A stretch of 64,000 nucleotides of DNA from JAHEJJ01 sp965212205 (lineage in GTDB: Bacteria > Bacteroidota > Bacteroidia > Flavobacteriales > Flavobacteriaceae). A program made the position numbers and the translations under genes. Positions 34,344 through 44,214 of this stretch are shown here, in pieces (position 1 is the stretch's first letter; every line of letters begins with the position of its first letter). The stretch is from contig CBDBUX010000001.1 of NCBI GenBank assembly GCA_965212205.1, positions 372,001 through 436,000 of the forward strand. The letters run 5' to 3'. The notes under the pieces were generated by a model. It was given only the letters and a program-made list of their open reading frames with translations. It made no database searches and was not told the DNA's origin.

Positions 34344-36011
34344 ATGGAAAAGAATATCGAGTTCTCATGCCTTGATCGAGAACGACAAATTGCAGAATTG
34401 GTGAAATCCGATCTCGACCTGATTGTTATCGGTGGCGGAATTACAGGAGCAGGGATAGTCTTGGATGCTGCCTCTCGTGGGTTGAACGTCGCCTTGTTGG
34501 AAAAGGGAGATTTTGCATCGGGTACCAGCAGTAAATCAACAAAATTGATCCATGGTGGCCTGCGCTATCTTAAACAGTTCGATTTCTGGCTGGTTAAAGA
34601 AGTGGGGTCGGAAAGGGCAATCGTACATAAACTTGCCCCACATCTGGTATTGCCTGAAAAAATGTTGTTACCTCTGATCGAAGGGGGTTCCTACGGAAAA
34701 TGGCTCACCTCCATCGGACTCAAGGTATACGATATTCTGGCCCAGGTTGGCGATGACGATAAACGTCAGATGCTCGAAAAAAAAGAAGCACTGGCTCTGG
34801 AACCCATGCTCCCTAAAAAGATCCTTAAAGGGGCAGGGTATTATGCCGAATACCGTACAGACGATGCTAGGCTCACTATTGAGAATATAAAAACCAGCCT
34901 GCGATACGGAGCGGCGGCATTCAATTATACAGAGGTTACAGATTTTATATATGAGGATGAACGTGTGGCAGGGGTGTGCGTAAAAGACAGTTTGGTCGGC
35001 AAGGAGTTTGAGCTTCGTTCAAAATATGTGATCAGCGCCACAGGACCCTGGGTAGACGATTTAAGAACGGTAAACAATTCCAAGAAAGGCAAGAGATTAC
35101 ATCTCACCAAAGGAGTTCACCTGGTTTTTCCACATAAAAAACTTCCGGTTAAACAATCGGTCTATTTCGACGTCCCGGACGGGCGGATGATCTTTGCTAT
35201 TCCAAGAGGAAAAGTTACTTATGTGGGCACCACCGATACGAACTACGACAACGATAAAGACCAGGTTACCACCGATATCGCCGATGCTATCTACCTTATT
35301 TCGGCGGTGAATCACATGTTTCCTTCTATCGAATTGGAACTGGAGGATATCGAGTCGTCATGGGCAGGGCTCAGGCCACTTATTCATGAAGAGGGAAAAT
35401 CGACCTCCGAATTGTCGCGTAAGGACGAGATTTTTACCTCCGACTCCGGTTTGATCAGCATGGCAGGAGGGAAACTTACGGGTTACCGCAAAATGGCCGA
35501 GCGAGTAGTGAACCGAATAGCTACGATGTTGAAAGAAGAGGAGGGTCGCGAGATAGGAGAATCAATAACAGCCGAGATTCCGCTTTGTGGCAGCAAGTTT
35601 AAGAAGTTCAAACACGTAGAAAAATATATTCAGGAAATACAGGAACGAATAGAAAGCTTAGGCCTTGACGCCTATAATGCGTGGTTCCTGGTCACCACAT
35701 ATGGAATTCAAACCGAAATCATTCTGGAGAAGTTTACAAGCATAGAAGGTGATGATCCTCTGATTCGTATGGCAAAAGCAGAATTGCATTTTGGGATTGA
35801 ATATGAATTGGTTACCAGCCCGATGGATTTCTTTATCCGTAGAACAGGAAGGCTCTATTTCGACATCGACAGTATCCGTTCTTTGATGGATCCGATCTTG
35901 GAAGAATTTGAAAAGATCCTTGATCCGGGGAAAAGCAAGATCAATTCATGGCGTGAAGAACTACAACGCGAACTTGACAAGCATTCACATTTTTCGGTAG
36001 AAAGGATATAA
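34344..36011 (+). CDS. glpD: Glycerol-3-phosphate dehydrogenase/oxidase (FAD)
   Basis: 555-residue flavoprotein that oxidises glycerol-3-phosphate to dihydroxyacetone phosphate at the membrane surface and passes electrons to quinone. FAD-binding motif IGGGITGAGI near residue 30, then the DAO-family block STKLIHGGLRYL, VTYVGTTDTNYD and MAGGKLTGYRKMAERV. The C-terminal helical domain (about 390-530) is present. It faces gpsA, the NAD(P)H enzyme catalysing the reverse reaction. Neither glpF nor glpK is beside it. Confidence 0.95.
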   Translation: MEKNIEFSCLDRERQIAELVKSDLDLIVIGGGITGAGIVLDAASRGLNVALLEKGDFASGTSSKSTKLIHGGLRYLKQFDFWLVKEVGSERAIVHKLAPHLVLPEKMLLPLIEGGSYGKWLTSIGLKVYDILAQVGDDDKRQMLEKKEALALEPMLPKKILKGAGYYAEYRTDDARLTIENIKTSLRYGAAAFNYTEVTDFIYEDERVAGVCVKDSLVGKEFELRSKYVISATGPWVDDLRTVNNSKKGKRLHLTKGVHLVFPHKKLPVKQSVYFDVPDGRMIFAIPRGKVTYVGTTDTNYDNDKDQVTTDIADAIYLISAVNHMFPSIELELEDIESSWAGLRPLIHEEGKSTSELSRKDEIFTSDSGLISMAGGKLTGYRKMAERVVNRIATMLKEEEGREIGESITAEIPLCGSKFKKFKHVEKYIQEIQERIESLGLDAYNAWFLVTTYGIQTEIILEKFTSIEGDDPLIRMAKAELHFGIEYELVTSPMDFFIRRTGRLYFDIDSIRSLMDPILEEFEKILDPGKSKINSWREELQRELDKHSHFSVERI

Positions 36012-36024
36012 TTAGAGCGAACAC

Positions 36025-37023
36025 TTAGTCCAATTTTTCTGTAAGCTCCCTGAACGCCTTCCTGGCATTTCTGCTCTTGTAGAGTATTTCATAAACCGTA
36101 TCGATAATAGGGGTCTTTACTTTTTTGGAAAAGGTCGCCTTGAGCTCATAAGCACTCTTGGTGGCATAGTACCCCTCCGCAACCATATTCATTTCCATCA
36201 TTGCGCTTTTCACACGATATCCTTTACCGATCATATTGCCAAACATCCTGTTCCTGCTAAAAGTAGAGTAACCTGTGACCAAAAGGTCTCCCAGGTACGC
36301 AGAATTATTGATATTTCGCTTCATTTTATGAACTCTGGCTATAAATCGCTTCATCTCCCGAATGGCATTACTCATCAATACACTTTGAAAATTATCACCG
36401 TACCCAAGCCCATGTGCAATACCAGCGGCAAGGGCATAGATATTTTTCAACATAGCGGCATATTCAGTGCCGATTATGTCGTCCGAGATCTTTGCTTTTA
36501 CATAGTCACTTTTTAGTGCCTCAGCAACCCGCGAGGCCTTAGACTCATCCCTGCAGGCTATAGTGAGATACGAAAGTCGTTCAAGGGCAATCTCCTCGGC
36601 ATGGCACGGACCAGTAATCACACCGATATTTTCGAATGGCACATCATATTCATCGTGGAAATGCTCCCCGACGATAAGTCCTGTTTCAGGAACAATTCCC
36701 TTAATGGCTGAAAAAATGATCTTGTTGTGAAAATTCACTTTCAGCTTCTGTAATTCGCTTTCCAGAAAAGCAGAAGGGATGGCAAAAACCAATATTTCAG
36801 CTCGGCTTACGGCTTTATTAATATCATCGGTTAACAAGAGCTTATCTACATCGAATTCTACCGATGAGAGATAGTTGGGGTTGTGAGCATGAGCCTTAAT
36901 GTGTTCTATGGCTTGTGAATTGCGCATGTACCACGCAATCTTATTCTCACTGTTACTCAGCATTTTCACTATGGCAGTTGCCCAGCTTCCACCACCCAGT
37001 ACTGCAAATGTTGTTTTTTCCAA
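36025..37023 (-). CDS. gpsA: Glycerol-3-phosphate dehydrogenase [NAD(P)+]
   Basis: Reduces dihydroxyacetone phosphate to glycerol-3-phosphate for phospholipid synthesis. 332 residues, normal length. Rossmann motif LGGGSWATAIVKML at the start (usual family form GxGxWGTA), and the catalytic Lys in YAAMLKNIYALAAGIAHG. The start codon is TTG at 37023; no ATG is available nearby. It is convergent with glpD, whose stop is 13 bases away. Confidence 0.94.
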   Translation of the reverse strand: MEKTTFAVLGGGSWATAIVKMLSNSENKIAWYMRNSQAIEHIKAHAHNPNYLSSVEFDVDKLLLTDDINKAVSRAEILVFAIPSAFLESELQKLKVNFHNKIIFSAIKGIVPETGLIVGEHFHDEYDVPFENIGVITGPCHAEEIALERLSYLTIACRDESKASRVAEALKSDYVKAKISDDIIGTEYAAMLKNIYALAAGIAHGLGYGDNFQSVLMSNAIREMKRFIARVHKMKRNINNSAYLGDLLVTGYSTFSRNRMFGNMIGKGYRVKSAMMEMNMVAEGYYATKSAYELKATFSKKVKTPIIDTVYEILYKSRNARKAFRELTEKLD

Positions 37024-37346
37024 AAGATGGATTTATGGGCTAAATGTAATTAATTTTCTACTTCCACTAAGGAAAATGACCTGAAGCCTGGCCTTGGAAT
37101 CGAATGCATTTCAGTGAGGTCGCATAAGAATTTTGGTTCATTGCAGATGATCAAATGGAAATGACCTCAAAAACCGATGAAATACCGTAAAATTTAACAC
37201 TCCTTATGATTTTCAAGACAATCTCAGACGATTTATCTACGTTATCATAGCGGGTTGAGATAGTCCAAACAACAGTTCTTCAAAGCATAGAAAAAGAATG
37301 AACTGACTTAGAGGACTATTGATATTTTGGTTGGTTATTTAGTTAG
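37024..37346. other. Intergenic stretch upstream of gpsA, nothing found
   Basis: About 320 bases between gpsA and the AraC terminator. I see no credible ORF, tRNA or strong hairpin. A weak GAGGTC/GACCTC pair is separated by about 50 bases. The gpsA promoter should lie here but no TAnnTTTG match is visible on the minus strand. Confidence 0.6.
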
Positions 37347-37405
37347 AAAAACCCTGGTGATCTTCCTCTGAGAAATCAGAGATTTCGAGATCGCAGGGTT
37401 TTTTT
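37347..37405 (-). terminator. Terminator after the AraC regulator gene
   Basis: AAACCCTG and CAGGGTTT pair, with the stem continuing through GATC/GATC pairs past mismatches. On the minus strand it follows the stop codon at once and ends in a run of T. Flanking A and T runs make it bidirectional. Confidence 0.75.
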
Positions 37406-38283
37406 CATGGTTTAGACAGAAAATCTGAGGTTGAATGGGTATTGGACATCCTTTTTCTGAACCGACTGGGATTTTCGCCAGCTACCCTTTTAAAGGTACG
37501 GTTGAAGTAAGAAAGGCTTTCAAAACCGCATTCATAACATGCTTCACTGATATTCATCCCGGATAACAATAAGCGCTTCGCCTGACTGATCCTGTATTGA
37601 TTCAGGAATGCGATAAATGTATTCCCTGTAGCTTTCTTGAAATATCTGCAAAATGCCGACTTATCCATATGGCATAATGAAGCTACCTCGGCAACCCGGA
37701 TTTTGATTCTGTAGTTACTATCTACATAAGAATAGACTTTCCTCAGTCGTTGTTGTTGCTTTTCGTTATACCTGTTGATATAAGCTTCATCGTGTAACAA
37801 TTCGAACTCCTGACTGGCTGCCAGGATCTGGAAGATATGCAGAACTTCAAGAAATTGAGGGAAGGGATCCAGTAGATGAAGCTGTTTCAAGCGATGCCCG
37901 ACTTCTTTTTTAGTTTTTCCTGTAAATGCAATTCCCTGTTGTGATCTTCCAAAAAGCCTTTGGATCTGTTGTAGTTCAGGAATATTATGCATGATCGTAG
38001 TTTTGAAATTCGGACTCAGATGCAGCACTTCCTTATTATAATCAGATTTTATTCCATAATCGAAATTAAGATGTGGAATATTTGACCCGATAAGGACTAA
38101 GTCGTTTTCTCTGTACGCAGAAATATGGTCTCCTACATGCCTTGTTCCATTTGCACCTTCGATGAATACCAGTTCATATTCCGGATGAAAATGCCAATAA
38201 AACAAATCGTTTAGCCTGGGATTGTGCAAAATCCTAAATGAACTTTTTGCATCCGGAGCGATATGTTCTAACTGAATTTTCAT
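37405..38283 (-). CDS. AraC family regulator with N-terminal cupin domain
   Basis: 292 residues. The N-terminal half has a cupin sensor look (FYWHFHPEYELVFIEGANGT, HVGDHISAYRENDLVLIGSN); the C-terminal 100 residues contain the AraC double helix-turn-helix (VAEVASLCHMDKSAFCRYFK and ISEACYECGFESLSYFNRTF). It is divergent from a PhyH-type dioxygenase and a sodium/solute symporter, so it probably senses their substrate and controls both. The ligand is unknown. Confidence 0.92.
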   Translation of the reverse strand: MKIQLEHIAPDAKSSFRILHNPRLNDLFYWHFHPEYELVFIEGANGTRHVGDHISAYRENDLVLIGSNIPHLNFDYGIKSDYNKEVLHLSPNFKTTIMHNIPELQQIQRLFGRSQQGIAFTGKTKKEVGHRLKQLHLLDPFPQFLEVLHIFQILAASQEFELLHDEAYINRYNEKQQQRLRKVYSYVDSNYRIKIRVAEVASLCHMDKSAFCRYFKKATGNTFIAFLNQYRISQAKRLLLSGMNISEACYECGFESLSYFNRTFKRVAGENPSRFRKRMSNTHSTSDFLSKP

Positions 38284-38390
38284 TATGAAATTTAACTAAA
38301 TTGTCATTTACATTCACAAATATGAGTAAAAATGTCAATATAGTATAAATAATTATCAATATCACGGTGGTAGCTGGCTATAAATCCTTC

Positions 38391-38398
38391 TAGATTTG
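38391..38398 (+). promoter_or_regulatory. Possible -7 element of the PhyH gene
   Basis: TAGATTTG, a match to TAnnTTTG, 30 bases before the ATG in the AraC/PhyH gap. The missing -33 TTG would fit an activator-dependent promoter. Confidence 0.35.
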
Positions 38399-38427
38399 AA
38401 TTATCGGATTTAAAATTTATTGCAGAC

Positions 38428-39402
38428 ATGGAAAAAGCAAACACAAAATTAGAAATGGCCAATAAGGCGCATGAAGAAATACCAGGTAACCCTTCTACGG
38501 CAACAAGCAGCAAGATATACCTTAGGGATCAGGCAGCTGCTTCGAGTTTAAGAGTATTGAGTGAAGAAGATTGGAAATTCTGGAAACACAACGGATATAT
38601 AGTGATCAAGAATGCGGTTCCCAGGGAACAGACAAAGGCCACCGCTGATTTCCTTTGGGAGTTCGATGAAAAAGATCCCGAAAATCCGGACACATGGTAT
38701 GCCCCACCAAGAGCAGATATGGAAATGAAAGAACTCATTGGAACAGGGATGGTAGAGGTATACAATAACCAGCATCTTTGGAACAACCGGCAATGGCCAA
38801 AAGTTTACGATGCTTTTGTCGATATCTGGGGAACGGAAAAATTATGGGTCACCATAGACCGGGCTAACCTTAATTTCCCTCAGCGGCCGGGATACGAAAA
38901 GAAGGGATTTATACATTGGGATTATGATCCTGAAACCAAACCCCAAAATGTACAAGGGGTATTGGCACTGGCCGATCAGACCGATGAGGACATGGGTGGA
39001 TTTCAATGCATTCCGTGGCTTTATAGAAATTACGATAGTTGGAAACAGAGCCAACCCGAAGACCGCGATCATTTTCAACCCGATATCAGTGGCTTGGAGG
39101 ATAAGATTGTTAAGGTGAAAATGGAAGCAGGAGACCTGTTGATCTTTAACAGCACACAACCCCACGGCATTCGTCCAAATCGGTCAGGAGATAAGGTAAG
39201 GATAGCACAATATATATCTATGATGCCCGCAGAAGAAGATAATGACGCTATGCGGGAATGGCGGATCCATTCCTGGAACGACCGGATTGCACCTGAAGGA
39301 TATGCTTTTCCCGGGGATCCACGTAAATGGGAGCAAAACAAATACGATCGTGCAGAGCTTTCTGAGTTGGGTGAGAAATTGCTGGGGCTGAGAAGCTGGT
39401 AA
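38428..39402 (+). CDS. PhyH (phytanoyl-CoA dioxygenase) family 2-oxoglutarate/iron dioxygenase
   Basis: 324-residue non-heme iron oxygenase. The facial triad is visible: H163-x-D165 in GFIHWDYDP and H246 in NSTQPHGIRP, with Arg residues after it for 2-oxoglutarate. No signal peptide. The family hydroxylates many small substrates, including ectoine, betaines and lipids, and I cannot tell which. Directly followed, 42 bases later, by a sodium/solute symporter and divergent from an AraC regulator: an import-then-oxidise cassette for a small organic compound. Confidence 0.88.
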   Translation: MEKANTKLEMANKAHEEIPGNPSTATSSKIYLRDQAAASSLRVLSEEDWKFWKHNGYIVIKNAVPREQTKATADFLWEFDEKDPENPDTWYAPPRADMEMKELIGTGMVEVYNNQHLWNNRQWPKVYDAFVDIWGTEKLWVTIDRANLNFPQRPGYEKKGFIHWDYDPETKPQNVQGVLALADQTDEDMGGFQCIPWLYRNYDSWKQSQPEDRDHFQPDISGLEDKIVKVKMEAGDLLIFNSTQPHGIRPNRSGDKVRIAQYISMMPAEEDNDAMREWRIHSWNDRIAPEGYAFPGDPRKWEQNKYDRAELSELGEKLLGLRSW

Positions 39403-39444
39403 GTTTGTATCTTATCCCGGCAAACCATAGATCGCCAGTTCCAT

Positions 39445-41121
39445 ATGCTCGAAAACCTCGCTTTGGTGGATGTAATTATCATCCTGTTTTACTTTGCGAT
39501 TATTCTTTGGATTGCCCGTTGGGCATCTCGCGACAAATCGAAATCCGGTGCGGCTGCAGATTATTTCCTGGCCGGTAAAGACCAAGGATGGCTGGTAGTA
39601 GGTGCCTCACTTTTCGCTTCCAATATAGGTTCTGAGATCATCCTTGGGGTATCAGGAGCAGGAGCCCGTGGTGATATGCCTATGGCGAATTTTGAGATTC
39701 TGGCTGCGCTCATTCTTATTCTTCTGGGATGGGTTTTTGTTCCCTTTTACATACGCACGGGGGTCTATACAATGCCTGAATTCCTCGAAAAACGTTATTC
39801 CCGTGCCTGCCGGACCTATCTTTCCGTAGTTTCAATCCTTGCGTATGTCATTACCAAGATTTCACTGATTATTTTTGCCGGAGCACTGGTTTTTGAAACA
39901 ATGGGGATCCCATTCTGGACCGGCGCGATCATAACGGTAATAGCAACAGGATTCTATACTGTGCTTGGCGGCTTAAGAGCGGTTATCTATACCGACATGG
40001 TACAGGCTTTTATATTGTTGCTGGGAACTCTGGCGGTAACCTGGTTTGGGTTGCATCAACTTGGTGGATGGCAGGGAATGATCAGCACGCTTGACCTGGC
40101 AGCACAATTACCGGAGAATCCACCTACAGAACGTTTTTTCAATTTATGGAGGCCGATATCCGACGCGGATTATCCCTGGACGGGGATGCTTTTCGGAGCC
40201 CCGATTCTAGGGGTTTGGTATTGGTGTACAGATCAATATATCGTTCAGCGTACACTTTCTGCTAAGGATGTAAGCAATGCCCGGAAGGGGGCATTATTTG
40301 CGGGATACCTGAAACTCTTGCCGGTCTTTATATTTTTTATCCCTGGGGTCATTGCCTATGCATTATTACAGCAAGGAACCATAGATTTTTCACTCGATAA
40401 TGCAGACCAGGCACTTCCTACCCTGATAACAAGTTTCCTCCCAATAGGGATCAAAGGACTTGCGATTGCCGGTTTACTGGCAGCCTTGATGAGTTCACTT
40501 TCCTCGGCATTTAATTCGAGTTCTACACTACTCACCATTGATTTTTATAAGCATTATCGTCCCGACGCATCAGACAAAAGCCTTGTACGTTTCGGACAGC
40601 TGGCGACGATTGTACTTGTCATTATCAGCCTGGGATGGATTCCCTTTATGCGCGCGCTTATGGGCGGAGGGATCTTCCATTATCTTCAAAGTGTTCAGGC
40701 CTATATAAGTCCGCCTATCGCTGCAGTCTTCCTTTTTGGTCTGTTGTATAAATGGATTAATGCCAAAGGAGCTATTGTGGCACTCTGGAGTGGTTTTGCT
40801 TTGGGCATATTCAGATTGGTAACGGAATTTTTGAGTAAGGAAGGAATTTTAGTAGTGGCCGACAACACATTGCTGGCCTTACTGTTGAGTATAAATTTCC
40901 TGCATTATGCCCTTATCCTATTTATATTCTCTTCGGTGATTTTAATGGTGGTGAGCAAAACAGGTGTCCCTCAGCCAGCTTCGATCTTAAAGCAGGTTAC
41001 CTTTCAAAAAAGGGATAAGGCTTTATCGTTTCGCTGGTCTACCGATGTTGTATTGACCATTATTTTAGTCGCTCTGGTAATTGTCTTATGGTCTATTTTC
41101 AGCTCATGGGGTATCGCCTAA
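39445..41121 (+). CDS. Sodium/solute symporter family transporter (SSS)
   Basis: 558-residue membrane transporter with about 13-14 helices. The family pattern is visible: YFLAGKDQGWLVVGASLFAS with IGSEIILGVSGAGA, YWCTDQYIVQRTLSAKD and GLLAALMSSLSSAFNSSSTL. The YWCTDQ motif resembles that of sugar/inositol-type SSS members (SGLT). Substrate unknown, but the PhyH dioxygenase upstream in the same transcript should act on it or on a product. Confidence 0.93.
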   Translation: MLENLALVDVIIILFYFAIILWIARWASRDKSKSGAAADYFLAGKDQGWLVVGASLFASNIGSEIILGVSGAGARGDMPMANFEILAALILILLGWVFVPFYIRTGVYTMPEFLEKRYSRACRTYLSVVSILAYVITKISLIIFAGALVFETMGIPFWTGAIITVIATGFYTVLGGLRAVIYTDMVQAFILLLGTLAVTWFGLHQLGGWQGMISTLDLAAQLPENPPTERFFNLWRPISDADYPWTGMLFGAPILGVWYWCTDQYIVQRTLSAKDVSNARKGALFAGYLKLLPVFIFFIPGVIAYALLQQGTIDFSLDNADQALPTLITSFLPIGIKGLAIAGLLAALMSSLSSAFNSSSTLLTIDFYKHYRPDASDKSLVRFGQLATIVLVIISLGWIPFMRALMGGGIFHYLQSVQAYISPPIAAVFLFGLLYKWINAKGAIVALWSGFALGIFRLVTEFLSKEGILVVADNTLLALLLSINFLHYALILFIFSSVILMVVSKTGVPQPASILKQVTFQKRDKALSFRWSTDVVLTIILVALVIVLWSIFSSWGIA

Positions 41122-41165
41122 GGACAATATTTCTATTATTAGGCACCCAGTTTAACAATTAGGTC

Positions 41166-41193
41166 TATTTTTGCGCCCTTATAATTATAAGGG
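41166..41193 (+). promoter_or_regulatory. -7 element and 18-bp palindrome at the start of the second SulP gene
   Basis: TATTTTTG (41166-41173) matches TAnnTTTG. It is followed at 41176-41193 by the perfect palindrome CCCTTATAATTATAAGGG, at or just after the expected transcription start. This looks like a repressor operator or a leader hairpin. Confidence 0.5.
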
Positions 41194-42724
41194 TTTGAAA
41201 AAATATCTAAATCTTTTCGATTTTTCGCAGGAAGTTAACTATAAGACTGAAATTCTATCAGGACTTACGGTGGCTCTTGCGTTGGTGCCCGAAGCCATCG
41301 CCTTTGCTTTGATTGCTGGCTTGTCTCCGTTAACTGGCCTTTACGCGGCTTTTGTAATGGGGCTGGTTACCTCCATTTTGGGTGGGAGACCTGGAATGAT
41401 CTCTGGGGCTACCGGCGCTGTAGCTGTAGTAATCGTTTCCCTGGCGGCAGATTATGGAGTAGAATATGTTTTTGCTGCTGTAGTTTTTGCGGGGATTATG
41501 CAGATGGCAGCAGGATTATTACGACTGGGTAAACTCATGCGACTGGTACCTCACCCTGTCATTTTTGGTTTTGTCAACGGTCTGGCGATCATCATATTCC
41601 TATCACAGATAGATCAGTTTAAATCAGCAGATGGGACTTGGCTTTCTGGGAGTTCATTATATGTCTTTTCAGGCCTGGTTTTGCTCACCATTGTGGTCAT
41701 TTGGGGTTTGCCCAGGATCAGTAAAGCGGTACCGTCGTCTTTGGTGGCCATTCTGGCGGTTTTTGGGTTGGTCCTGGCATTTGATATTGATACACGGACT
41801 ATCGGTGATATAGCCTCTATTCAGGGAGCTTTCCCTCCTTTTCATATTCCAAACATCCCGCTGGAGTTCGAAACTTTGAAAATAATTTTTCCTTACGCGG
41901 CTATTGTAGCTGGGGTAGGTTTAATAGAAAGTTTACTGACATTGAATATTGTTGATGAGATCACGGAAACCCGAGGTCGGGGAAATAAAGAAGCGGTTGC
42001 ACAGGGTACGGCGAATATCCTTTCAGGATTATTTTCAGGAATGGGGGGCTGTGCAATGATCGGACAAAGCCTTATCAATACTTCTAATGGTGCCAGGGCA
42101 CGACTCTCGGGGATCGTTGCGGCGCTAATGCTTCTGGCTTTTATTATGTTTGGAGCGGGCCTGATTGAAAGAGTACCCATGGCCGCATTGACCGGCTTAA
42201 TGATCATGGTGGCACTTGGCACCTTCGAATGGGCAAGCTTACGCACTTTTAGGAGAATGCCCAAATCCGACGTATTGGTCATGATACTGGTAACACTGGT
42301 AACCGTATTCCTGCACAATCTCGCCCTGGCAGTCCTTGTAGGTGTGATAATTTCGGCCCTGGTCTTTGCCTGGGATAATGCAAAAAGGATTCGGGCTAGA
42401 AAATATGTAGATGAGCAGGGGATCAAACATTACGAGATATACGGCCCATTGTTCTTTGGGTCGGTGACCTTGTTTAATCAAAAGTTCGATATCCTGGGCG
42501 ACCCTGATGAGGTGGTGATAGATTTTAAGGAGAGTCGTGTGGTCGATATGTCGGCCATCGAGGCCTTAAACAGGATTACGAGCAGGTATCACAAAGTGGG
42601 TAAAAAGGTGCATCTGAGACATCTTAGTGAAGATTGCAGAAAGTTACTGGCCGATGCAGATGCCATCATTGATGTAAACGTTCTGGAAGATCCTACGTAT
42701 AAACTTGTAGTGGATAATGTTTAA
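41171..42724 (+). CDS. SulP family inorganic anion transporter with STAS domain
   Basis: Up to 517 residues; about 11-12 helices (transport region SGATGAVAVVIVSLAADYGV near residue 77) and a C-terminal STAS domain (from about 410, EVVIDFKESRVVDMSAIEAL). The outer TTG start at 41171 lies inside the promoter and palindrome, so TTG at 41195 (M-KKYLNLFDF) is more likely. It resembles chloride/nitrate/sulfate-type SulP (SLC26-like); substrate not assigned. It is shorter than the other SulP in the window and lacks its acidic insertion. Confidence 0.9.
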   Translation: MRPYNYKGLKKYLNLFDFSQEVNYKTEILSGLTVALALVPEAIAFALIAGLSPLTGLYAAFVMGLVTSILGGRPGMISGATGAVAVVIVSLAADYGVEYVFAAVVFAGIMQMAAGLLRLGKLMRLVPHPVIFGFVNGLAIIIFLSQIDQFKSADGTWLSGSSLYVFSGLVLLTIVVIWGLPRISKAVPSSLVAILAVFGLVLAFDIDTRTIGDIASIQGAFPPFHIPNIPLEFETLKIIFPYAAIVAGVGLIESLLTLNIVDEITETRGRGNKEAVAQGTANILSGLFSGMGGCAMIGQSLINTSNGARARLSGIVAALMLLAFIMFGAGLIERVPMAALTGLMIMVALGTFEWASLRTFRRMPKSDVLVMILVTLVTVFLHNLALAVLVGVIISALVFAWDNAKRIRARKYVDEQGIKHYEIYGPLFFGSVTLFNQKFDILGDPDEVVIDFKESRVVDMSAIEALNRITSRYHKVGKKVHLRHLSEDCRKLLADADAIIDVNVLEDPTYKLVVDNV

Positions 42725-42725
42725 A

Positions 42726-44138
42726 CTATTTCAAGGGCAGCCCTTTTAGTTTATTATCGATCAACGGGATCTCCAGTCCTAAGATAAACCGCCATCTTTC
42801 AAAGCCGATCGCTGTAGTTAATGATAGAGGGTCATTGTCTTCGCCGTCTGGTATATCGGGCGCTTCGGTTATTTGATTTGAAGACCGGGAGTAAGTGGTT
42901 CCCAATGTGATATTTCCCCATTTAAAGCTAAAATCCGGACCCAGACCATAATGCCAGAAATCACCAAACAGATTGATATTGGTATCAGTTTGGTTAACAA
43001 CATCAAAAAGATTTGGGTTGTTCAAAGCTGCGGAAAAATCTGATGAGAAACTTACAAGTACACGAATGGATGGAGATATATATATATCGGCACCTGCACC
43101 AAAATTGAATACCGTCTGAAACTCTTCATTAAAAGATTCTTGCTTCAGGCCTAGTTCGTCGGGAATTTCAGGAAGCGCGATTCTCTGGTATTCAGAAACA
43201 CCGAAAGCATAATCGGCACTGAGGTGCAATTTGCTTTTCCCTATAGGGAATCCCAGACCATAGGAAATACTTGTGGCAGTCTTTCTCCTGCTATCCAGGT
43301 CATCGAGTTCTATCACCCTAAAAAAGTCTTCGGATGAGCCTAAGCCGCTTAAGAATTCTTCAGAATTAAGGTTTGCCCTTTTCTTGAATGCCAGAAAAGG
43401 AAGTGCAAAATTGAACCCCATAGATACTTTTTCTAGTTGCCATGCAGCTCCTAACCTAAGGAACAAACCATAGGTTTTCTGTGTAAAATCGGTCCTGCTA
43501 AAATAGCTCACAACATCACCTTGCTCTTGTTCAGCGCTGATGATTATGGTACCTAAGCCATTTAGCTCATAAATACTTCCAAAAAGGGAAGCTCCGATAG
43601 AAAAGTTATCCGTTAACATATGTGCCCAGGTAACACCATACCATTCATCTCTGAGCCTGTTTCTAAAAAATATTTCGGTAAAACTCTGTGAAACATTATT
43701 TAACGTGCCGATAGGTAATCCTATTTGCACACCTGAATTATAATTCAGATTGATATCAGAGCGGTGGCGCGATATAAATGAGTAGGCAAACCTATGATTA
43801 GGCAGGAATTTTATCTTAAATGTCCCAGAAATAATACTTGGTATACCATTGAAATTAGATTCGTTCAAATCTATATCAGTTTCAAAAATATCTTTGAGAT
43901 CGTAATTTATAAGTTGAAATGCTTTACCGGCAATAACTATGGAGGGCTCTTCTATAAATGCAAGACGGGCAGGGTTATAATAGGTGAGCCCCAAATCCTC
44001 GGCACTACCGGTAACATTACCATTGAGCAGTACCGATTGGTTCCCATAACTCTCATATCTGTAATTACCCTCCTGAGCAATGATGCTCATGGAAAACAAT
44101 AAAAAGAAAATTAGAACTCGATAGTATTCGGGTTTCAT
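42726..44138 (-). CDS. Outer-membrane beta-barrel protein, FadL/PorV-like
   Basis: 470 residues with a signal peptide (YRVLIFFLLFSMSIIAQ). The mature start GNVTGSAEDLGLTYYNPARLAF resembles the hatch region of FadL-type barrels, and the rest is a series of alternating beta strands ending in a C-terminal strand. FadL proteins bring hydrophobic compounds across the outer membrane. A PorV-like role in secretion is also possible. It is convergent with the SulP gene, whose stop is one base away. Confidence 0.78.
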   Translation of the reverse strand: MKPEYYRVLIFFLLFSMSIIAQEGNYRYESYGNQSVLLNGNVTGSAEDLGLTYYNPARLAFIEEPSIVIAGKAFQLINYDLKDIFETDIDLNESNFNGIPSIISGTFKIKFLPNHRFAYSFISRHRSDINLNYNSGVQIGLPIGTLNNVSQSFTEIFFRNRLRDEWYGVTWAHMLTDNFSIGASLFGSIYELNGLGTIIISAEQEQGDVVSYFSRTDFTQKTYGLFLRLGAAWQLEKVSMGFNFALPFLAFKKRANLNSEEFLSGLGSSEDFFRVIELDDLDSRRKTATSISYGLGFPIGKSKLHLSADYAFGVSEYQRIALPEIPDELGLKQESFNEEFQTVFNFGAGADIYISPSIRVLVSFSSDFSAALNNPNLFDVVNQTDTNINLFGDFWHYGLGPDFSFKWGNITLGTTYSRSSNQITEAPDIPDGEDNDPLSLTTAIGFERWRFILGLEIPLIDNKLKGLPLK

Positions 44139-44214
44139 ATTTTCTGGTTTGGCTGGGCGGGAATATAGAATAAGTTGAGGTCTTAATCTCGAATTTAATC
44201 GGGGATATTATATC

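Noticed and set aside
34168..34368. 66-codon minus-strand open frame before glpD
   Set aside because: It overlaps the glpD promoter elements (34253-34283) and the start of glpD, and shows no family features.
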